DNA of 36,840 bases from Bacteroidota bacterium (GTDB taxonomy: Bacteria; Bacteroidota; Bacteroidia; Bacteroidales; Dysgonomonadaceae): contig JAEWQF010000062.1 in assembly GCA_023399295.1 (NCBI GenBank), positions 1-36,840 of the forward strand. The letters are read 5' to 3'. The stretch's first letter is position 1; each line of letters begins with the position of its first letter. Positions 32,531 to 36,840 of this stretch are shown piece after piece. Position numbers and translations under genes: made by a program. The notes beneath the pieces are model-generated. The model worked only from the letters and a program-made list of their open reading frames with translations. It did not search any database and had not been told where the DNA came from.

Positions 32531-32926
32531 TTAATACACGTAACACAATACTTCACCGCCCACCATCTTTTCGCGGGCTTCCTTGTCCGTCATCACTCCA
32601 TTTGAAGTAGATAATATGGCAATACCCAATCCATTCAGCACGCGTGGCATCTCCTTGTATCCCACATATTGGCGCAAGCCGGGGGTAGATACGCGCTTCA
32701 GTTTTTTGATTGCGTTTACTTTGTTCACCGGATCGTACTTCAGGGCGATCATGATCGAACCCTGGGGACCATCCTCTACAAACTTATAATTAAGAATGTA
32801 GCCTTTTTCAAAAAGAATCTTGGTGATGTCTTTTTTGAGATTTGATGCGGGGATCTCTACCACCCTGTGCTTAGCCTGGATGGCGTTCCTGAGCCGCGTC
32901 AAATAATCTGCTATTGGATCTGTCAT
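32531..32926 (-). CDS. rpsH: 30S ribosomal protein S8
   Basis: Primary 16S rRNA-binding protein; represses the spc operon in E. coli. The 131-aa protein has the start MTDPIADYLTRLRNAIQAKH, RVSTPGLRQYVGYKEMPRVL, and the C-terminal signature GLGIAILSTSNGVMTDKEA. The upstream spacer to rpsN (145 bp) carries a heptad array and a small hairpin. Confidence 0.98.
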   Translation of the reverse strand: MTDPIADYLTRLRNAIQAKHRVVEIPASNLKKDITKILFEKGYILNYKFVEDGPQGSIMIALKYDPVNKVNAIKKLKRVSTPGLRQYVGYKEMPRVLNGLGIAILSTSNGVMTDKEAREKMVGGEVLCYVY

Positions 32927-32946
32927 TTGATAATTGTTTAAATTGA

Positions 32947-32961
32947 TCCCGACTGTCGGGA
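32947..32961 (-). other. Small perfect hairpin upstream of rpsH
   Basis: TCCCGA CTG TCGGGA, a 6-bp stem, 20 nt upstream of the rpsH start. It lacks a U-tract and is too short to be a convincing terminator. Confidence 0.5.
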
Positions 32962-32981
32962 CAATATTTATTGAAAATTCT

Positions 32982-33072
32982 TGCTTATAGCCTGTAGCTT
33001 ACAGCTTATAACTTACAGCTTATAACTTATAACTTATAGCTTATTGCTTATTGCTTATAGCTTATTGCTATT
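32982..33072. repeat. 13-unit heptad array between rpsN and rpsH
   Basis: Thirteen 7-bp units in one phase, consensus (A/T)(A/G)CTTA(T/C): mainly AGCTTAT, AACTTAT and TGCTTAT, with one divergent unit (AGCCTGT). The array ends at the first base of the rpsN stop codon (33072-33074). Confidence 0.95.
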
Positions 33073-33341
33073 TACCAACTTGCTTTCTTCACCCCGGGGA
33101 TCAATCCCTTCGATGCCATTTCGCGAAACTGGATTCGAGAGAGGCCAAACTGGCGCATGTAGCCCTTGGGACGACCGGTCAGCTTGCAACGGTTGTGCAG
33201 GCGTACGGGTGATGCATTCTTGGGAATCGACTGGAGCGCTTCATAGTCGCCATCGGCCAGATATTGGGCACGCTTCTCGGCGTAACGGGCAACCATCTTC
33301 GCTCTTTTCACCTCGCGGGCTTTCATTGATTCTTTTGCCAT
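33072..33341 (-). CDS. rpsN: 30S ribosomal protein S14, zinc-free long form
   Basis: Small-subunit head protein, 89 aa, of the long type without the CxxC...CxxC zinc knuckle; only one Cys is present (NRCKLTGRPKG). The C-terminal RQFGLSRIQFREMASKGLIPGVKKASW pattern (residues about 63-89) is typical. It lies between rplE and rpsH as usual, but both flanking spacers (91 and 145 bp) are long. Confidence 0.98.
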   Translation of the reverse strand: MAKESMKAREVKRAKMVARYAEKRAQYLADGDYEALQSIPKNASPVRLHNRCKLTGRPKGYMRQFGLSRIQFREMASKGLIPGVKKASW

Positions 33342-33393
33342 TATCTATTGATTTATGTGTTCAATGTGTTTGTCATTGCCTTGTCGTGGCCGA

Positions 33394-33411
33394 ACCCGGT
33401 GGTCACCGGGT
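33394..33411 (-). promoter_or_regulatory. GC-rich hairpin in the rplE-rpsN spacer
   Basis: ACCCGGTG GT CACCGGGT, a near-perfect 8-bp stem (7 bp with a 4-nt loop), in an otherwise AT-rich 91-bp spacer. The flanking GCC and GGC could extend it after a mismatch. No U-tract. A regulatory or processing role is possible; function unknown. Confidence 0.5.
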
Positions 33412-33432
33412 CTGGCGCGCGACTGCCTGCAA

Positions 33433-33990
33433 TTAGTCTTTTTTAAACGGTAATCCGAACTCTCTCAACAATGCATATCCCTCCTCGTCGGTGGCTGCGG
33501 TGGTGACGAACGTGATGTTCATCCCCAGCAGGCGGGTGATGTTGTCGATGTTGATCTCCGGGAAGATGATCTGCTCTTCGATCCCCATGGTGTAATTGCC
33601 ACGACCATCGAGCTTGTTCTCGATCCCCTTGAAGTCACGGATACGGGGCAACGCCACACGTACCAGCCTTTCCAGAAACTCATACATCTTGTCGTGACGC
33701 AGTGTCACACGTACGCCAATCGGCATCTTCTTGCGAAGCTTGAAGTTGGAGATGTCCTTGCGTGAAACGGTCTGAACGGCTTTCTGACCGGTGATGGTTG
33801 TCAGCTCGTTGATGGCGGTCTCGATGATCTTCTTGTCGGCTACGGCAATACCCAATCCCTGGTTGATTACAATCTTCTCCAGACGGGGAACCTGCATCAC
33901 CGATTTGTAACTGAACTCCTTCATCAGGGCAGGCACCACACGCTCCTTGTAATCTTTCTTTAAACTCACTTCGTATGTAGTCGTACTCAT
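33433..33990 (-). CDS. rplE: 50S ribosomal protein L5
   Basis: 5S rRNA-binding protein of the central protuberance, 185 aa. The motifs VPRLEKIVINQGLGIAV, GQKAVQTVSRKDISNFKLRK and GVRVTLRHDKMYEFLERLV are all present. Its start codon overlaps the rplX stop by 4 bp (ATGA), which points to translational coupling. Confidence 0.98.
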   Translation of the reverse strand: MSTTTYEVSLKKDYKERVVPALMKEFSYKSVMQVPRLEKIVINQGLGIAVADKKIIETAINELTTITGQKAVQTVSRKDISNFKLRKKMPIGVRVTLRHDKMYEFLERLVRVALPRIRDFKGIENKLDGRGNYTMGIEEQIIFPEINIDNITRLLGMNITFVTTAATDEEGYALLREFGLPFKKD

Positions 33991-34307
33991 TTAATTTCCT
34001 CCCCCGATTTTTTAGCGTAACGTACTAATTTGCCTTTGCTATTCTCTTTCCTGCCTACGCGGGTGGGCTTGCCGCTCTTCGGATCCACCGGGTTCAGCTT
34101 GGAGAGATGAATTGAAGCTTCCTTCTTCTCGATGCCTCCATTGGGATTCTGTGCATTGGGCTTGCTATGCTTCGATACGATGTTCACACCTTCCACCACT
34201 GCACGGTTCTTGCTTACAAGAACCTCCAGTACGCGGCCGGTTTTGCCTTTGTCCTCGCCGGAGTTGACATAGACCGTATCACCTTTCTTGATATGTAATT
34301 TACTCAT
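33987..34307 (-). CDS. rplX: 50S ribosomal protein L24
   Basis: Early assembly protein with a KOW motif, 106 aa: KLHIKKGDTVYVNSGEDKGK near the N-terminus, then GRVLEVLVSKNRAVVEGVNI and a basic C-terminus (GRKENSKGKLVRYAKKSGEE). It lies 20 bp after rplN and overlaps rplE. Confidence 0.98.
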   Translation of the reverse strand: MSKLHIKKGDTVYVNSGEDKGKTGRVLEVLVSKNRAVVEGVNIVSKHSKPNAQNPNGGIEKKEASIHLSKLNPVDPKSGKPTRVGRKENSKGKLVRYAKKSGEEIK

Positions 34308-34327
34308 TCCTGTGATTGATTTTTAGA

Positions 34328-34693
34328 TTATAATACTTCAGGAGCCAATGAAACAATCTTCATGTTTGTCGTACGAAGCTCCCGGGCAACAGGACCGAAG
34401 ATACGACTTCCACGCAACTCGCCGGCATTGTTGAGCAACACACAGGCATTGTCGTCGAAACGGATGTAAGAACCGTCGGCACGACGAATCTCTTTCTTCG
34501 TACGCACGATGATTGCTTTCGATACTGTTCCTTTCTTGATATCACTCGATGGGATCGCACTCTTGACAGTCACAACAATGATATCTCCTACCGATGCGTA
34601 GCGCCTTTTGGTACCACCCAAAACACGGATGCAAAGAACCTCCTTGGCTCCGCTGTTGTCAGTAACTGCTAATCTTGATTCTTGTTGTATCAT
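34328..34693 (-). CDS. rplN: 50S ribosomal protein L14
   Basis: Subunit-interface protein, 121 aa, standard length. It begins MIQQESRLAVTDNSGAKEVL and has the signature around RADGSYIRFDDNACVLLNN and GSRIFGPVARELR. It is 1 bp from the rpsQ stop. Confidence 0.98.
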   Translation of the reverse strand: MIQQESRLAVTDNSGAKEVLCIRVLGGTKRRYASVGDIIVVTVKSAIPSSDIKKGTVSKAIIVRTKKEIRRADGSYIRFDDNACVLLNNAGELRGSRIFGPVARELRTTNMKIVSLAPEVL

Positions 34694-34694
34694 C

Positions 34695-34952
34695 TTACTT
34701 GGCCCTTTCCATTATTTCAACCACTCTCCATCTCTTCAACTTGCTCAAAGGACGGGTTTCCATTATACGCACTGTATCACCAATGTTACAGTCATTCTTC
34801 TCATCATGGGCGTGAAATTTCTTCGTTTTATTAACGAACTTCCCATATATAGGGTGTTTCTCTTTCCATTTTACAGCAACGGTGATGGTCTTGTCCATCT
34901 TATTGCTGAAAACGACCCCGATTCTTTCCTTTCTTAAATTTCTCGTTTCCAT
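34695..34952 (-). CDS. rpsQ: 30S ribosomal protein S17
   Basis: 16S rRNA-binding OB-fold protein, 85 aa: RKERIGVVFSNKMDKTITVA, HPIYGKFVNKTKKFHAHDE, and GDTVRIMETRPLSKLKRWRV. The gaps to its neighbours are 8 bp and 1 bp. Confidence 0.98.
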   Translation of the reverse strand: METRNLRKERIGVVFSNKMDKTITVAVKWKEKHPIYGKFVNKTKKFHAHDEKNDCNIGDTVRIMETRPLSKLKRWRVVEIMERAK

Positions 34953-34960
34953 TCGTTATC

Positions 34961-35164
34961 TTATTGCTTGTTTTTCAATACTCTGGCGTGCAATTCCGTG
35001 TTGATACGGGCAATGTTGCGACGCTTCTCCCTGATGGAGCCTGAATCGTCGAGCGGGGTGATGGTGTGGTTGATCTTCATCTGGGTCAATGCCACTACTT
35101 CAGCTTCCAGTCTCTCTTCCAGATCCTTATCTGACAGTTCCTTATATTCTTCGTGCTTCTTCAT
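34961..35164 (-). CDS. rpmC: 50S ribosomal protein L29
   Basis: Small helical protein at the tunnel exit, 67 aa. The pattern ELSDKDLEERLEAEVVALTQ followed by SGSIREKRRNIARINTELHAR matches L29. It lies 6 bp after rplP. Confidence 0.97.
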   Translation of the reverse strand: MKKHEEYKELSDKDLEERLEAEVVALTQMKINHTITPLDDSGSIREKRRNIARINTELHARVLKNKQ

Positions 35165-35170
35165 CTCGCT

Positions 35171-35602
35171 TTACGATTTTTGATCATAATCATAATCTAC
35201 CCTTACCACAAATTTGGTGGTCACCGGCAATTTCTGAGCCGCTAAACGCAAAGCTTCTTTTGCCACATCAAAGGGAACACCCTCAATCTCAAACAGGATA
35301 CGACCCGGTGTGATGGGCGCCACATACCCTTCGGGATTACCTTTACCCTTACCCATACGCACTTCTGCGGGTTTCTTGGTGATCGGCTTATCCGGGAAAA
35401 TACGCACCCAAACCTGTCCCTGACGTTGCATGTAACGCGTTACGGCGATACGGGCAGCTTCAATCTGTCTTCCGGTGATCCACTTCGATTCGAGCGACTT
35501 GATCCCGAAAGAGCCAAATGACAGCTGATTGCCACGACCGGCCACGCCTTTCATGCGGCCTTTCTGCTGTCTTCTGAACTTTGTTTTCTTCGGTTGTAAC
35601 AT
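35171..35602 (-). CDS. rplP: 50S ribosomal protein L16
   Basis: Large-subunit protein near the A-site tRNA, 143 aa. The start MLQPKKTKFRRQQKGRMKGV, the core WITGRQIEAARIAVTRYMQR and RIFPDKPITKKPAEVRMGKG are typical. It lies 11 bp after rpsC. Confidence 0.98.
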   Translation of the reverse strand: MLQPKKTKFRRQQKGRMKGVAGRGNQLSFGSFGIKSLESKWITGRQIEAARIAVTRYMQRQGQVWVRIFPDKPITKKPAEVRMGKGKGNPEGYVAPITPGRILFEIEGVPFDVAKEALRLAAQKLPVTTKFVVRVDYDYDQKS

Positions 35603-35613
35603 ATTTTCTTCTG

Positions 35614-36369
35614 TTAAGCGTTGGTTTTGTTGTTTCTCCTGTTACGACGGCCGCCTCTGCCACCATCGGGACGGTTGCCGCCACCACGGTTGCCTGCTGA
35701 ACGGTTGTCTTTCGACGTTGCGAACGAAGGAGCCAAATCTTTCTTGCCATAGATCTCGCCACGGCAGATCCAGACCTTGATGCCGATGATACCCACCTTG
35801 GTGAGCGCTTCTGCTTGCGCATAATCGATGTCGGCACGGAAGGTGTGAAGGGGCGTACGACCCTCCTTGTACATCTCGGAACGGGCCATCTCGGCGCCGT
35901 TGAGACGACCTGAGACCTGTACCTTGATCCCCTCTGAACCCATGCGCATGGTGGCAGCAATGGCCATCTTCACCGCACGGCGGTAGGCGATCTTACCCTC
36001 CAGCTGGCGGGCAATGTTGCTGGCTACAATCATGGCATCCAGCTCCGGTTTCTTGATCTCGTAGATGTTGATCTGGATATCTTTGTCGGTGATCTTCATC
36101 AGCTCTTCTTTGAGCTTGTCTACCTCCTGTCCCCCCTTGCCAATGATGATGCCGGGGCGGGCGGTGCAGATGGTGATGGTCACCAGCTTCAGTGTGCGCT
36201 CAATGACAATGCGTGATACACTGGCTTTGGCAAGACGGGCATTCAAATAGGTGCGTATCTTGCTGTCTTCCAGCAGGGTATCACCATAATTATTTCCGCC
36301 GTACCAGTTGGAGTCCCATCCTTTGATGATTCCCAAACGATTTGCTATCGGATTTACTTTTTGTCCCAT
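35614..36369 (-). CDS. rpsC: 30S ribosomal protein S3 with Arg/Gly-rich tail
   Basis: Small-subunit protein at the mRNA entry with helicase activity. The 251-aa protein has the N-terminal start MGQKVNPIANRLGIIKGW, a KH domain (GIIIGKGGQEVDKLK) and the C-terminal S3 domain up to about residue 210. The last 40 residues are low complexity, with repeated Gly-Gly, Arg and Asn (NRGGGNRPDGGRGGRRNRRN). E. coli S3 has 233 aa. It lies 4 bp after rplV. Confidence 0.98.
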   Translation of the reverse strand: MGQKVNPIANRLGIIKGWDSNWYGGNNYGDTLLEDSKIRTYLNARLAKASVSRIVIERTLKLVTITICTARPGIIIGKGGQEVDKLKEELMKITDKDIQINIYEIKKPELDAMIVASNIARQLEGKIAYRRAVKMAIAATMRMGSEGIKVQVSGRLNGAEMARSEMYKEGRTPLHTFRADIDYAQAEALTKVGIIGIKVWICRGEIYGKKDLAPSFATSKDNRSAGNRGGGNRPDGGRGGRRNRRNNKTNA

Positions 36370-36373
36370 CTTA

Positions 36374-36784
36374 TTAGTTTTCTGCTTGTTCTTTGTTCAA
36401 TGTATCTACAACAATTGTCACGTGGTTGGAGCGTTTGCGTACCCGGTAACCGCGTCCCTGTGGTGCAGGGCGCAGACGTTTCAGCATCGATCCTCCATCC
36501 ACCGAGATGGTCTTGATATAGAGCTCACCGGTCTCTGCCTTGCGTTCGTTCTTCTGTTCCCAGTTGGAAATGGCTGAAAGCAACAATTTTTCAACCTTGC
36601 TCGATGCCTCCTTGTTGGAGAACTTCAGCACGCCGAGGGCCCTGAACACCTCCATGCCACGTACCATGTCGGCCACGTAACGCATCTTGCGGGGTGAAGT
36701 GGGCACGTTCTTGAGGACGGCCAGAGAAACCGTCTTGCGGTTTTCTTTTCTTTGTTCGGCTGATATTCTTTTTCTAGCACTCAT
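36374..36784 (-). CDS. rplV: 50S ribosomal protein L22
   Basis: Tunnel-wall protein, 136 aa. The conserved NVPTSPRKMRYVADMVRGM, the beta-hairpin region ISVDGGSMLKRLRPAPQGRG and KRSNHVTIVV are present. The first 20 residues (SARKRISAEQRKENRKTVSL) are a basic extension. It follows rpsS after 39 bp. Confidence 0.98.
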   Translation of the reverse strand: MSARKRISAEQRKENRKTVSLAVLKNVPTSPRKMRYVADMVRGMEVFRALGVLKFSNKEASSKVEKLLLSAISNWEQKNERKAETGELYIKTISVDGGSMLKRLRPAPQGRGYRVRKRSNHVTIVVDTLNKEQAEN

Positions 36785-36823
36785 GTCTTTTCTGTTTTTC
36801 TTTGTTCGTTAAGCGCCCTGATC

Positions 36824-36840
36824 TTATTTCTTCCTGTTGC
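36824..36840 (-). CDS. rpsS: 30S ribosomal protein S19, C-terminal end only
   Basis: The last five residues, GNRKK, followed by TAA (36824-36826), are read at the window edge. The sequence and the position upstream of rplV fit the end of S19. Confidence 0.75.

Noticed and set aside
33342..33432. Possible tRNA in the rplE-rpsN spacer because of the GC-rich hairpin
   Set aside because: Only one stem can be drawn; no T-loop, no acceptor pairing and no anticodon arm.

Overview
The window is chromosomal DNA of a member of Bacteroidota, most likely order Bacteroidales near Dysgonomonadaceae/Porphyromonadaceae; the genus is a guess. The evidence is -7 boxes of the TAnnTTTG type, genes without Shine-Dalgarno sequences, proteins of Bacteroidales type (plant-like KARI ending LRPENN, zinc-free S14 and L36, short PabB/PabC pair, L17 with a long acidic tail), and the map-infA-rpmJ-rpsM order. 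There are no insertion sequences, phage genes, CRISPR arrays, tRNAs or rRNAs. It is core-genome sequence, and the interest lies mainly in the non-coding DNA.

Layout. (1) 1-404: N-terminal part of an ECF-type sigma factor, cut by the window edge. (2) 571-12952: one long minus-strand branched-chain amino acid operon in the order leuA, leuC, leuD, a second LeuA-family gene (probable citramalate synthase), leuB, ilvD, ilvB, ilvN, ilvC, closed by a strong intrinsic terminator. Its leader holds a promoter, a 20-residue Leu/Ile/Val-rich leader peptide, an antiterminator segment that overlaps the leader stop codon, and a perfect terminator hairpin with ten U residues. This is a complete ribosome-mediated attenuator. 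(3) 13220-14803: plus-strand pabB-pabC for p-aminobenzoate synthesis. (4) 14810-21002: minus-strand nqrABCDEF, the Na+-pumping NADH:quinone reductase, with promoter and terminator. (5) 21091-24424: zinc-ribbon coiled-coil protein, Nif3-family metal protein and a type II NADH dehydrogenase. (6) 24477-36840: the spc/alpha part of the ribosomal protein supercluster, from the tail of rpsS through rplV, rpsC, rplP, rpmC, rpsQ, rplN, rplX, rplE, rpsN, rpsH, rplF, rplR, rpsE, rpmD, rplO, secY, map, infA, rpmJ, rpsM, rpsK, rpsD, rpoA and rplQ, closed by an intrinsic terminator. Two short genes, rpmD and rpmJ, were located by direct translation.

How the parts work together. The ilv/leu operon encodes pyruvate-to-Val/Leu enzymes and, if the second LeuA paralogue is citramalate synthase, a threonine-independent entry into isoleucine that reuses leuCD and leuB. 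Only a transaminase is missing. The Ile/Leu/Val codons of the leader would let the cell sense all three products at once. Na+-NQR and NDH-2 offer coupled and uncoupled NADH oxidation side by side.

The least explained feature is a set of strictly 7-bp-phased, sequence-degenerate tandem arrays that begin at or inside stop codons of minus-strand genes (around 1851, 2586, 4378, 6302, 7542, 9782, 14872, 27968 and 32982), plus two 8-bp-phased ones. They differ in sequence from gap to gap but share period and position. In one case (6302-6413) the array changes orientation midway and supplies the stop codon and last five residues of LeuB.
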